From: Dipteris shenzhenensis
Lineage: Eukaryota; Polypodiophyta; Polypodiopsida; Gleicheniales
Assembly (NCBI GenBank): GCA_047967505.1
Contig: CM106540.1
DNA length: 64,000 bases
Strand: one strand, 5' to 3'
Positions 46,588-58,288 of this stretch are shown here, one piece after another. The stretch's first letter is position 1; every line of letters starts with the position of its first letter. The translations under genes were made by a program, and so were the position numbers. The notes under the pieces were generated by a model. The model was not told the origin of the DNA, searched no databases, and worked only from the letters and a program-made list of their open reading frames with translations.

Positions 46588-49359
46588 ATGATTCTAAACT
46601 ACTGTATTGGGTTCCTTGTTTATGTTTTGATTCTAAACTACTGTATTGGCTTCATATTCTATTGTGATAAGTTTTGAAATTTATTTGCTTTGTGAAGGTT
46701 GAATGATGTTGGAGTGGTGAAAACCACCTTCAAGGACATTTTATTTTGCTTGCAAAAACTATGTGAATGTGATATGAGGTATTTCACTAGCAAGTTATCA
46801 TGCAATGATTTAGAAATTGTTCATGAGCAAAGAAGAAAGGATTAAAAAAATAGTGGAGAGGAGGCATGGTACTCGTTAACAAGGTTCCTTCTGGCAAAGA
46901 TGATGTTTCAGGTGCCTACATGATATATAATTTATTTCATGCTATTCTTTAACTAAAGTGCATTATGTTATGCCTTCATTTATTTATGTTTTGCTTAATA
47001 GAGCACAATTGATCATGAGATTGAGGTGGAGTCGGGCAAAGGGGAGCCATCAAAGAACAAGCTATGAAAATGCTCATCCAAAGAAAAATATTATTTTCTT
47101 CTTTTTTTCCTATTTCTTCACACTTCAATCTTGTTCTTTTGTGCAGGACAAGAACATTGACCCTGAGACAATTGTGAAAAAATGATGGGAGAATAAAATG
47201 AACAAGTGGTTGGGAATTATAAATTTTAAATTGGGAGAAGAGTGGTTCAAATTGGTGACTAGCATCGACTTAGAGGGGGGAGGGGCTAAAATTGGTGTTG
47301 AGAAACTAGACCTCCTTAGAAATGCACAGTTGCCAAATAAGATGAGGGTGCAATGTTTAATAAAGTTGAGTGGAGGGACAACAATTCAGAGTTCATTTGG
47401 AATCCCAGTTTCGGACAAGGGTTTTAGATTGTGGGTTGCAAAGGAGACATGGCTTTTGATTTGGAGAGAGAGGCAAAGAGCCTTTTGCAAACCCTTGCTC
47501 AAATATATTCTTCATTTTCTATAGATGCTGAGGATATGTCTTTGCGTGCCTACTTGGAATCTTTTAAAGTAAAATATAGGCACAAGATTTTTTGGGCTTT
47601 TGAGTTGAAAATGCAATCCAACCCAAAGTCAGGAGAGAAGTAGTATGAGATCACAAAGAGTGCCATGAGAGTGGTTTGCAGGTACTTCTTCATTTCCACA
47701 GAAAGGTAAGAACAAGTACATTTGTTTTTTGGACTCAGAGAAAGGTAAGAACAAGTACATTTGTTTTCTGGACATTGAAAAATATGTTCAATATTTTAAG
47801 TTTGGATATTTATGAATTGCAGGAAATATAGATAGACCTAGGGGTTTGTCCAAATGGGAGATTGAGAATTGTCCTTGGTGGATTGATTTTGAGGTGGGTG
47901 AATTTCCTGACTGCGAAAAAGAGAAGTACCTTGCCCACAAGGATGAACTCTTGAGAAATATAGCAACACCTATTCATGAGGAATTCAGTCATTCCAAGAG
48001 TCTAGTGCATTTGGATCCAATTCATGGCAGGGGGTTCAACCAAAAATATGTAAGTATACAACATGGGTTCAAATGGAGGGGTTTTTTAATTCAAAAAATT
48101 GAGGCAAATTTATAGAAATATATTTACATATGGGGTTTTTAAATTGAACTTTGGAAAAAATATGTAAGTTTGTATAGAAAAAACGGTTTTTTTATCCAAG
48201 AAAAATTCACAGGCAAGGGGTTTCTTAATTACCCCTTGAACGCACATTGTATCTAGGGTTCCTTAATAGTGCACCCCCCGAGGTCTCCCTGCAAGAGGGC
48301 TTCAAAGCATGATGATGATATGTCAAAAGGTAGTTACATATGACTTCTATTGCATTTACCTCATACAATCATATTCTCATTTCACTTGTTACCAATCCTA
48401 TTTTGGTCTTGGTTTTTCATTTTGATTTGACTTTCATTTTATATTGTCATTGGGAGCTTGTAGACTATTTCAATACACAAGCGGAGAGCTTTGTTATTGG
48501 GAAAAAGTCTCTCTTGCTAGAAAATGCACAGATTGTTCATGGTGGCGACGTCCAAGAAATATCAAAAGATCTTCAACACAAAATTGCAAGTGTGCCCTTA
48601 AAAATTTTGAAAGATTTTTTCATTGCAAAGCAAAAGACAAGAATTGTGAGGGGAAAGATGAGGTCATGGGGTGTGGACTTGGTTGTTCTCAACCTGCCAA
48701 CAAGACTATCTACCATAGGATTTGGAGAGTCCACTCCATGTTGAAATGAGGTCAAGCCTCAGCTTGTGGATGATACATTTGCTATTGTAGACTTGGCATT
48801 CTTTAACACAGGACACATAGTTGTTTTTCACACTGAGAGTCTTCGCAGGCAGGTTATGCTACTACCATGACAAAGAACCATGCATTGACATTGCAAATGT
48901 ACATGTACTTTGATGAGGTTGTGGGTTTGATTCTAGGAGCATCAAATGGAAGGGAGGTATGTAACCTTTTTTGATTTGGGAAGAAGTTCATGTGTTGTAG
49001 AAAATTCATCACTATGCAAGATGCATTTAAGTTTGTGTTGTGCTTAAACATTTATATCTCTCACCTTTAACCCTTTTTCTTGCAGAAGGTACATTTATTG
49101 ATGATGTCTATTTATCATAGTAAGGGAAGAATTCCTTTCACAATCAAGCATTGTGTTGATGGTTATCCATTTCTTGACTTGTCACGTGATTGGTGTTCGA
49201 AACTTCCTACCTACTTTTGCTAGACATGTTTACGGAGACATAATTTTATGTTGTGGTATGATTGGTTTGGTGTGTTGGTCGATATTTCAGAATGTGGTTG
49301 GTGAAGAGCCATCCAATATTAGATTAAACAATGTTCATTAATTTCTTTCTTCAGGTGGG

Positions 49360-49644
49360 TTGGAGAAGAGCCCAATATTTATGGCAGCTTTGATAGAGGC
49401 ATTGACACCATCGAATGGTAGTGTACTTGACCTAATGATGGGTTGTGGTAGCACTATAGAGGTTGCCTTGCACTGTGGAAGACTTGTTTGTGGTATGGAC
49501 AATGACAAGAGGATGGTGTATTTTGTGGAGGAGCTCTTTATTTCAATGGAACATGCTGAAGAGAATGAAGATGTTGATGGTAGCTCAAGTGAGGAAGAAG
49601 CCTTTGAAGGCATAAATGAATTGGAGGATCCAAAGCAGGACTAG
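49360..49644 (+). pseudogene. DNA-methylase motif I exon
   Basis: 94 open codons to a TAG, 3' of a TTCTTCAG acceptor. The order EK(S/P)-x8-LI-x3-T, V-L-D-x4-G-C-G-S-T and GR-x3-G-x-D-x-D fits the SAM-binding end of permuted N4/N6 DNA methylases, in which GR is followed by the acidic ribose-binding strand. An acidic, Ser/Glu-rich tail follows. This exon is intact. Confidence 0.6.
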
Positions 49645-49649
49645 TACGG

Positions 49650-50009
49650 TACCTTTACTTTAGCATCCTTGTATTTTTTGTGCTTGTATATTTTGAGGAG
49701 TGGATATGATTTGGGATTTTCTTGCCATTGACATAGTCCTATGATTGTAGTGCATTGCCATGCTATGTGCAAGAAGTTGCAGATATGATGGCATGTCAAG
49801 AGGATGAGAACCCTCGTAAGAAAAAGATGAAATTGGCTCCCAAATGTATTTTTGTGGATGACATTGCAGTGGAGGAAAAAACAAAGTAGTCTAAGCTATA
49901 TTTTTTTGGATGACCTTGCATATGCTTTGATCAAGCATTGATACAGTCGCCCAAGTTCTGAAAGAATATTTTGTTGTTTCTTTTTATGTACATTGTTTGT
50001 TGCTATTTC
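49650..50009. other. 3' flank of the methylase-like gene
   Basis: A short frame at 49785-49890 (MMACQEDENPRKKKMKLAPK) is basic and could be a last exon with a nuclear-localisation-like signal. No further motif is seen. Confidence 0.3.
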
Positions 50010-50765
50010 TTAGATGTTAGTGCTCCTTTCGCAAGTGATGGAATTGAATAGTCACATATGAATTTGAACTTCTTCAATGCCTTGTGTCTTCTAGAACATG
50101 TTTTTTTCTTTCATAGACTTAAGCAAGTAAGATGGTTTATAGATGATCTCATTGTCTCTTCCAAGCTATCAAGATTTCATGTATAAAAAAGGAAATGCAT
50201 TTGTTGGTAGAATTTATCCCCAATAATTTTATGAATAGTTAAGATCGTTTCTCTTTCTTAGATCTTAGTGCTCCTTTGACAAGTCATGGATTTGAATAGT
50301 CACATGTAAATTTGAACTTCTTCAATGCCTTGTGTCTTCGAGAACATATTTTTTTTCCTTCATAGACTTGAGCAAGCAAGATGGTTTATAGATGATCTCA
50401 TTGTCTCTTTGAAGCTCTCAAGAATTCATGTATAAAAAAGGAAATGCATTTGTTGGTGGAATTTATCACCAAGAAATTTATGAATAGTTGAGATCATTGC
50501 TCTTTCATACATCTTATTGCTTCTTTGGTAGGTCATGGATTTGAATAGTCACTTATGAATTTGAACTTCTCCAATGCCTTGTGTCTTCAAGAACATGTTT
50601 TTTTTCCATAGACTTGAGCAACTAAGATGGTGTATAGATGATCTCATTGTCTCTTCGAAGCTCTCAAGATTTCATGTATAATAAAGTAAATGCTTTTGGT
50701 GGCAAAGCTTATCCCCAAGAATTTTATGAACAATTGTGATCATCTCTCTTTCTTGGATCTTACTA
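50010..50765 (+). repeat. 249-bp tandem repeat, 3 copies
   Basis: The anchor TTGAATAGTCAC recurs at 50044, 50292 and 50541 (248 and 249 bp apart). Each unit also holds GAACTTCTTCAATGCCTTGTG, AAGATGGTTTATAGATGATC and CAAGATTTCATGTATA-like blocks. Units differ by scattered substitutions. Non-coding. Confidence 0.92.
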
Positions 50766-50939
50766 CTTTTCTTGTTTAGAGTTAATTTGTATGATCAACT
50801 ACAAGAACCTCAGTTTTTGGGTTATAAGAATGCCTCATATTGGTTCCATGAGACCATATTTGCATGCATGTGGAGTTAAAATTGCTAGCATCTCTCCCAA
50901 TGTGTATTATACTGAAAAAAAACTCACATATTCACTAAA

Positions 50940-51990
50940 AAAAACTTGTTGTTTGGTAGCACCCGTATTAAAAAATACGCATTTGCTTGCTCCCATCGCA
51001 TGTGCCTTTGTTCGATGGGTACAATACTTTGCATATGCCTTAATCTTATTTACTTCAAGGCCTGTGAAAAGTCTCATGCCTATCTAATATCATTCGCATG
51101 GTTAGACATGCTTATTTTCTTATTTTACACTCCATCTCATATTTGAGTATAAAAAAATTTGCATTTGCTTGTTCCCATCATATGTGCTTTTGTATGATGG
51201 GTACGATACTTTTCTCATGCATTAATATTATTCACTTAAAGGCCTGTGGAAAGTATCATGCCCATCAGACACCGTTTACATGGGTGAACATGCTTATTTT
51301 CTTGCTTTTCAACCATGTCTCATACTTGAGTATCAAGAAATATGCATCTTCTTGCTCCCATCATATGTGCCTTTGTTTGATGGATACAATACTTTGAACA
51401 CACATTAATATTATTAACTTTAAGGCTTGTTCTAAGTTTCATGCCCATATGATATCATTTTCATGGTTGGACATGCATATTTTCTTATTTTCCACCATGT
51501 CTCATATCTAAGTATAAAAAAATATGCATTATGCTTGCTCCCATCATACGTGCCTTTGTATGATGGGTATAAAACTTTGCACACAACTTAACACTATTCA
51601 CTTTAAGGCTTGTTCATAGTTTTATACCCATCAAACACTGTTTCCATGGTTGGGCATGCTTATTTTCTTATTTCCCATCGCATCTCATATTTGAGTATCA
51701 AAAAATACGCATCTACTTGCTCCTATTGCATGTGACTTTTTTTGATGGGTACGTACTTTACACACACCTTGATATTCGTATCACATGTGCCTTTGTCGGA
51801 TGGGTAGGATACTTTGCACATGCTTTAAGCTTATTCACTTTAAGGGCCGTGCAAAGTATCATGCTCATTTGATAAAATATGCATGGTTGAACATGCATAT
51901 TTTCTTGTTTTTCATAGCGTTTGCATCATTATGCATGCATATTTTCTTATTTTTCATCATGTCTCATATGTGGCACATATCAAAAACTAC
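50940..51990 (+). repeat. About 182-bp tandem repeat, about 6 copies
   Basis: The anchor AAAAATACGCAT/AAATATGCAT recurs near 50971, 51151, 51335, 51515 and 51700, roughly 180-185 bp apart. Each unit has TGCTCCCATC-CATGTGCC, TGATGGGTA-GATACTTTG, ACTTTAAGGC and CATGCTTATTTTCTT blocks. The last copy is partial and rearranged. The period is close to one nucleosome, the common size of plant satellites. Confidence 0.9.
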
Positions 51991-53030
51991 AACCCAAAAC
52001 CAAGTCAAGGCCCAAAAATTCAGAAATCTTGCCCAAGGTTCCATGAATTTTAGGAAAGTTCCTTGTTCCATTGGTATGTTGCAAACCACCTATCGTTTGG
52101 CCTGCCAAACCCTATATTTGTCAGTATGTATCGATGTATAAGTGTTGATATATACTGACACAAAAGTGTTGGTATATACCGATGATTTCCTAGCACAAAA
52201 AGCAAATCTGCCCATGCTTTTCTCACCCATGCCACCTCACACTCTATTTCACTCGTTTCACCAGTTTTGCCCTCCCATTCGATGTCATTTTCCTTCCATA
52301 CAAACAAGCTCCCTCCCCACCTCTGCTTCTCCATCCTCTCCACATATCTCCCTCTCCACCTCTAGGTCTTGTAGCAAACCTCTTCCTCCCCTTCTTTCAA
52401 GGTATGTGTTTCTCTTCTCTTTCTTTCTTTTCAAAGTTCATGCTTTCTGATTTATTCTTTTCGTACGTTTTCCTCTGCTTCGCCTCAAGTTCTACTCTAC
52501 TTTCCCCTCTAGTTTCCATTTCTTTTTCCTCTAACAAGAAGCATTAGGAATATCAAGATATAGTAAAGAACCATATGTTTTTGCTTCACCCGCTAGTTTT
52601 TTAAAAATCTAGTTTCCCTTTCTCTTTCCTCTAAGCAATAGCAAAATACAGTAAAGAACCTTAAGTTTTTGCTTCACCTACTAGTTGTAAAAAAAATTAG
52701 GTGTTTGCTTTGTTTTGTAGGGTAACCGGTCCTGCTTTATTCTTTTGCTCTAGGTACATAATTTCTACTTTTCTCTTTGTTTATTTAATTTTATGTTGCA
52801 GTGGCCATTTGCTATTGCCTTCAGTGCTAGCAAATGTGATGGGTGTAGGACCCTTATCTCCTCTCTTCCTCTCTTTCTTCTCTTTCTCTTCCTCTCTTTT
52901 CTCTCTTCCTCTTCCTCCCTTTCCCTCTCTTTCTTCTCTTCCTCTCTCTCTCTCTTCCTCTCTTTCCTCTCTTCCTCTTTCTCTCTTTCTTGTCTTCCTA
53001 TACTTCCTCTCTTTTCTCTCTTGCAGGAGG
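51991..53030. other. Probable 5' region of the transposase-like gene, CT-rich
   Basis: It contains a GTTGATATATACTGACA/GTTGGTATATACCGATG imperfect tandem near 52143-52185 and a (TC)n-rich 170-bp stretch at 52853-53022 ending in a TTGCAG that looks like a splice acceptor. ORFs here are low-complexity and rejected. Confidence 0.4.
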
Positions 53031-56000
53031 ATGGTGCAAAGCTAGAAAGTGCTACTGACGTAGTGAGATTTTTGAATGAAAACCAAATTTGTAGATTTGA
53101 ATGCTCAAATAATTCATAGGCTCATGAGGTGACCCGAGTGTTTTGGGAAAGAAAATATGGTGATGTAAACATAGAGAAAAAATGGGACTACAAAGCTGTA
53201 CCATAGTCTCGTGATCAGTGCATTCAGTTTCAATGTTTTCAGATCGTGATGATATAGCTCTACTAACTAGGAAATTATCATGCTTTTCTAGTGCTTGTAT
53301 GCAACAACTTTGGAGGAGATGCATCAATCAATCACATGTATCCAATTGGAACTACATTAATCTTAAACCATTGATAGTGCTAGAAAGTCATTCTCATGGG
53401 GAGGTTTCTATTGGTTGCCATGATTAGGCTAGGCTGGATGATGGTTGTTAATTGGGCCATGCAAGCAATGGGAGGCTGGCCAATACATGGCATCTACATG
53501 TCACTTACCTTCTTTGATGGATCAATGGTCCTCTACGTGTTGCATGGGGCCATGATCCTTCGCATAGGTGGCAACTGACTCTTATCTATGTGATCAACAA
53601 TATATGAGCATTTAGAGCGACTTGTTCTCTCCTTTTGTCCATCCTATCTCCACCTTAAATGAGAGTCGTCTTGGTAGTAGAGGTACCTTTGTCATGTAGA
53701 GCAGCTGCTCTAGAGTTAGCTCTATCATGTAGAGTCCCCAGTTTGAGGCGATGGTCTTGTAATGTAGCAACAAGCTTAGTAGAGATGAGGCCATCAGTCC
53801 ATGTTTTGAGTTAGTCTTGTCTTGCCACATAATAGAAGTTTTGATGTTCTTATTTATCACATCTCTTTAAAAGTCTCTTAGATTTTATGAATTATGATTA
53901 CAACACCTCATTTCGATTGATCATGAGTATTCTTGACATTTTATGTAGTCCCGTGGTGATCAAATTATGCATGTAATAAAGCACTAATCTAATAGATAGA
54001 TGATAGTCTTGAGAATGATTTTGACATGGATGTCATTGATGATGTGACATATGAGGAGCATTATGACACACTTAGTGATGCCTTGCTAGTAGAAATAATT
54101 TTTTAGTTAGTGCAAAAAAGTATGGGTAGAAGGATCCTTGTATCCTTTAGATCCTGCCAACCAAAAGAGCCCTCCTTTCCATACAATGCATGGGCTAGTT
54201 CGGTTTGTTGGAAATGGACATGCGGGGTTGCTTGGTTATTGCAATCAGTTAAACAATGCTCAGTCAATGGATATGCAAGCAAGCAAGATGTGCAGAGCCC
54301 AAGTAGAGATTCTAGCACATTTAGGAAATAGCACCATTGTTGCAATGCATGACTCTATGCAGGATCTTCAAAGGGAGAACCAGGATCTTCATGATAAAGC
54401 CAAAACATTGGACTTGGAGTGACATAAATTAGAAGAGTCACTCTATAAGCTAGTTGAGTCCAAAAAAGGCTTGGAAAGATCTATATACAATCAAGTACGA
54501 TGAGCCATAGAGAAGGAACAAGAGAAGGCAGAAGAACGAGTGCAAAAGATGAAAGAAACATCTTTGGGATTGAAGGAGAGGAAAAGAAGGTACTTACATA
54601 ACATGGATGCATTGGCACCCATTGGTGGTGCTAGAAAGAGGAGAGTCCGGGCTACAAGGTTGGTTATCAAATCTTCCAATGAGATTACACTCTTTTGTGC
54701 TACACTGCTTGTGACTAGGTTTTTATCGTGTTCTTCTTTAGGAACTACATGGAAGATGTGATGGGAAGAATGGATAGAGATGATATTGACTGTTCATATG
54801 CTCTAGCTAGTTTATTGAAGCCAAGCGATGTCATTGGGATACTAAGGGACCCAAGACACAAGTGCCTACATGTGCAAGTTGCTAAGGACATGATGAAGGA
54901 CTTCAAGGATATTGTGGATGCAAAGGAGATGCTTGCAGCTTGTGATACTGCCAGTGTAAGTCATGAAGCTTACACATCTATTTTCAAAATTTTCAAGTCT
55001 GCTATTTTGGGAAAGTATAAGAAGTCTACAATGCCCCTACCCACACCTTGGTCTGTGAGACATGCACGGCGAGAAACAAACCAATGTGCAAGAGAAATGC
55101 TTGGAGGGTACCATTGCGTAAGGGGCACAATGACTTGGAAGAGTAAAAAGAAATCTGGCTTGCAAACCTTTGAGATGAATGCTTTCAACAATGTCTACTT
55201 AGATGTTGAGAAACTACAACAAGCAATGGTCAAATTCTATGGCATGAGAGAAGATGGTAAGAGGAAATCCATTATAGCATTGCACTTTACTTAGTTCATT
55301 TCCTATATCATGTTTATCCTAACGAATTTTCTCTTTTGTTGTACAGATTGCAATGGAAAGCTCATATTTGTCATCAAAATGGATGAAGCTCAATTGGTGA
55401 AAGAACACAAGTTAGAGAGAGTCAGCATCTGCATTATGAATAAAGCCTTAGCCATTGTTCAAGGGGATGAAGAAGTAGAGCAAGATTTCTCAGTGCAATG
55501 AGAGAAAGATATATGGTGGCTTGCAGCATTTGAGACTTTGAAAGAGTGCCATGAGACATTGAAGTGGGTTCTAGATAGAACAGGAATCCCATTGACCATC
55601 CGAAGACAAGAGGAAGGGCAAACATTAATAGTCGATGGCCATGGAGCCTTTCAAGTTGAATGGTATCTTGCTGGTGATTTGAAAACCCTCAAGTGCTTGC
55701 ATGGTTGTGATACAGGGGAAAATGCAATGAACACATGCCTTTATTGCATGTGTTCGCAACGTAAGCAAAAGGTTGGCTTACAATGGGAGAATGGCATTCT
55801 ATCTTGTAGCCAAACGCAAGCTCGGAATCGTGATAAGAAGGATCCAAAGTGGGATCCCATCTTGCCCATCCCACTTGAGAGAGTACACATATGTACTTTA
55901 CACGCAAAACTGCGCATACTTGATAAGTTGTTGTATTTGCATCTTGTTTATGCTTGGAATTTAATTCCACAAGAAGTATCCACATGGTGCATTGCAAAAG

Positions 56001-56895
56001 CTGAGAAGTTGTTAGAGATGGGATTCCATGGAGGACGTGTCAAACTTAAGGAGGATAAGAAAATGTCTAGGGCAACACAAAATCTTCCTGCAAAAGTGTC
56101 CATGGGTGGAGGGAAGGCAAGGAGATTCCTATCGAACCACAATCTTGACAAAGCCAAACATACATTGCCTCAAAGTAGTTTGGGTTGGGAATACTAGAAA
56201 GCATTGTGTGAATGCATGACCAAAAAGGCTTTTCATCCTCAAGTAGCAACTTTGAGAGCTAAAGTATGGACAAAGGTAGATGCATTGATAAAATTGCTTC
56301 GCCAGGTTCAAATCGATGAGATGTATTATGAAAGGTTCAAGATGGCTGTGAAAGAGTTTATGCAATTAATGGTGAAAGCATGAGGGGAGTCACACATTAT
56401 GCATTACATGGTAATCTTGGCACCATCATAATATTTGGCACTTGCTTTATAAACAATTTTTGTTGCTGATTTGATTCTCATCATGTTTGCAGCATATTCT
56501 CTATGCACACGAACCATGGTTTGTGCAAAATTGGGGTCCTTTGTCAATTTGGAATACACAAGGCATGGAGAAGTCACACTATAGAGCCAAGGCAGCCTAC
56601 TTGAAGAACTCAAGGCATGGTGGTGGTGTCACTTGTAGCAATGCATTGCCTGAGATGTTCGACTGGTTTTTTAGATGTTTACTAGGAAGGACTTTGAAGT
56701 TTGAAAAGGCAAAGGCATCAGAACTTGCAAAAGCAGTTCAAATTGTATCAAAGAATAGAAGGCATAGTGCTTGCAAAGCATCCATAGGGAGTCAAGGAGT
56801 TGCACATTGGTTGCAAGCTAGAGTGAGAGAAGGGAGCAGATGGGTCCAACCACCAACAAAAGCTATGATGTACTTGTATACAAATATGAAATAAA
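53031..56895 (+). pseudogene. Coiled-coil plus DDE-like transposase gene, multi-exon, few breaks
   Basis: After TTGCAG at 53026 a short exon reads AKLESATDVVRFLNENQICR. 54138-54560 holds a coiled coil (HLGNSTIVAMHDSMQDLQ, EKEQEKAEERVQKMKE). Exon 54740-55256 (DIDCSYALASLLKPSDVIGI) splices in phase to 55347 (GT...ACAG): CNGKLIFVIKMDEAQLVKEH, then TGA (55499), EKDIWWLAAFETLKECHETL, EWYLAGDLKTLKCLHGCD, NTCLYCMC, a basic stretch, and HICTLHAKLRILDKLLYLHL. TAG (56195) and a TGA that replaces Trp (near 56382) follow, then GESHIMHYM, an intron, and HEPWFVQNWGPLSIWNTQGM, EKSHYRAK to 56892. An Asp in KMDEAQ, an Asp in AGDLKTL with following C-x2-C, an LHxxLRI segment and a Glu in QGMEKSH are consistent with a DDE/D-type RNase-H-fold transposase. 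I do not recognise the superfamily. Only about three nonsense codons break it. Confidence 0.5.
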
Positions 56896-56989
56896 TATAT
56901 TGCTTATTTTGACCACAATTTGTGTACTCACTCTTTAATATCTTGCTTATTTTGACCACAATTTTTGTACTCCCACGACATTGGGGAAA

Positions 56990-57195
56990 GTGGGGGCATG
57001 GTGAAGGAGGGGGGAGAGAAGGGAAGGGCATGGGGCAAGGCAAGGGGAGGGGTGGAGTGGTAGCAAGGGTGGGGGGAGGGGGGTATGGGGGGTATGGGGG
57101 AGGGCGACAGGTGTGGGCAAGGCAAGTAAGGGGAGGGCAAGGGGGGGGAGGGCGATGAGGGTGGGGGGGTTGGAGGGGTTAGGGTGGGGGCAGGG
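56990..57195 (+). repeat. G-rich low-complexity tract
   Basis: GGGGGAGGG-type runs over about 200 bp, upstream of the histone-like gene. ORFs on both strands (Gly/Arg or Pro/Ser) are artefacts of composition. Repeated G runs could form quadruplex structures. Confidence 0.9.
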
Positions 57196-57250
57196 GGCAC
57201 GATGAAACCTTAAATGTAATTAAAAGGGATGTCAAAACATGATGGGCCCT

Positions 57251-57257
57251 TATAAAA
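57251..57257 (+). promoter_or_regulatory. TATA box before the histone H3-like start codon
   Basis: TATAAAA lies 38 bp before the ATG at 57289, implying a transcription start almost at the start codon, with a very short leader (CCCTAACTCTCATTATTCA). Its position suits a histone-type promoter. Confidence 0.45.
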
Positions 57258-57288
57258 AGTTAAAAAAAACCCTAACTCTCATTATTCA

Positions 57289-58288
57289 ATGGCAAGAGTG
57301 AAGAACACTGCTAGACCGAGTGGACACCGCCTCCACCCTTCCTCCTCTAGCTTGACCACCTCCATGGCATCTGTGCACATGAACCTATCCTGGTGGTGCC
57401 TCCCCCAACTCTCGTGAGTGCTCCCCCAACTCCCCCAAGTCCCGTGAGCCCACTCCCCAGTCTCCTGAGCCTTCTTCTCCTCCCAAGTCCCGTGAGCCCA
57501 CTCCCTAGCCCCAAGAGCATGAGCCTTCCCCTCAGACTTCTCCCCAGCCTTCCCCTCAGCCTTCCCCTCAGCCTCAGCCTCAGCATGACCCTCAACCTTC
57601 CCCTCCGCTTTCCCCTCAGCTTGTGACCCTCAGCCTTCCCCTCAACCTTCCCCTCAGCCTTCCCCTCCCCATGAAATCCCTCTCCCAATCGAACAAAATG
57701 TGTTCGATAACCTCCCAGATATAGAGAGGCTTCCTGAGGGTCAACAAAATGCCACGAAGCAGAGATACAGCCCATGGCAGAGATGACCCCTGTGCCCATG
57801 AGGAGCGTAAAGCAAACTCCGAGGAAGCTGCATCCTAAAGAAGGCCAAAGCTCTAGACGTTAGTGAGAGGAGGACTCAGAGAAGGACCAATGCAAACAAG
57901 AGAAGCGAAAGAAGTTCAAGGCAGACAGGAGGCCATGGGAAGGTGTTTGGGTACCTGTAAGGCCCCACCAAGAGTCAGGAAGCCGTACCGAGCAAAACCA
58001 GGAGTGCAGGCCCTGAGGGAGATCAGGCAAATGCAGAAGACCACCAACAACTTGATCCCACGTGCTCCCTTCCAACGTGTGGTACGAGAGATCGCACAGG
58101 GATACAAGGATGACGTGCACTTCAGCACAAGAGCTATGGGGGCACTCCAGGAGGTTGCAGAGCAAGTGACCACCACTCTATTCGAGGACACTAACTTGTG
58201 TGCCATCCATGCAAAATGCATCACGGTCATGGACAAGGACATGGCTCTGGCGAAGCGGCTACGGAGTGACCCAAGTTTGAAGCCCTAG
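57289..58288 (+). pseudogene. Histone H3-like gene, long Pro/Ser tail, intact histone fold (CENH3-like features)
   Basis: ATG at 57289 starts MARVKNTARPSGHRL, close to the canonical H3 N-terminus. A Pro/Ser-rich tail follows in another frame (SPKSREPTPQSPEPSSPPKS) with a TAG at 57507 and further frame changes. From 57863 to the stop at 58286 the frame is open. Residues from 57986 form a complete histone fold: [93 protein letters not shown]. Most of this matches replication-type H3. The LIPRAPF helix-1 segment and the very long divergent tail are more like centromeric H3. Loop 1 is the canonical length, against CENH3. Introns may explain some frame changes. It would package DNA in the nucleus; whether it is expressed is unknown. 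Confidence 0.7.

Larger units (their letters stand above)
45823..49644 (+). pseudogene. ParB-like plus DNA N4/N6-methyltransferase gene, multi-exon, decayed
   Basis: 45823-46587 is one frame with a single TAG (46093). It has a Ser/Lys-rich head, then a segment ending CKMFICWDGNHRLAGWRKE, whose GNHR (46435-46446) matches the G-x-H-R box of ParB/sulfiredoxin domains. Helical segments follow, with splice-like borders (GTAAGT near 48048; GTATGT near 48961). 48433-48839 reads WGVDLVVLNLPTRLS (methylase motif IV position, 48676), a TGA where Trp is expected, then IVDLAFFNTGHIVVFHTESL. After TTCTTCAG/G at 49354 comes GLEKSPIFMAALIEALTPSN, GSVLDLMMGCGS (motif I, 49423-49452), GRLVCGMDND, then an acidic tail to 49644. 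Motif IV before motif I is the permuted order of beta-type DNA methylases such as those of phages and bacteria. The substrate base is unknown. Stops and frame changes suggest decay. Confidence 0.6.

Noticed and set aside
45823-49644. Bacterial or phage contamination for the ParB-methylase gene
   Set aside because: Spliceosomal-type donors and acceptors, acidic linker tails and continuous plant repeat context argue against it.
50940-51990. Centromere core
   Set aside because: Only about six diverged units with genes on both sides; a functional centromere would need far longer arrays.
52701-53119. Ser/Leu-rich ORFs of 114 and 108 codons
   Set aside because: CT-rich tract; low-complexity coding in two frames.
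57347-57799. 150-codon Gly/Arg-rich minus ORF
   Set aside because: Antisense of the Pro/Ser-rich histone tail; G-rich composition.
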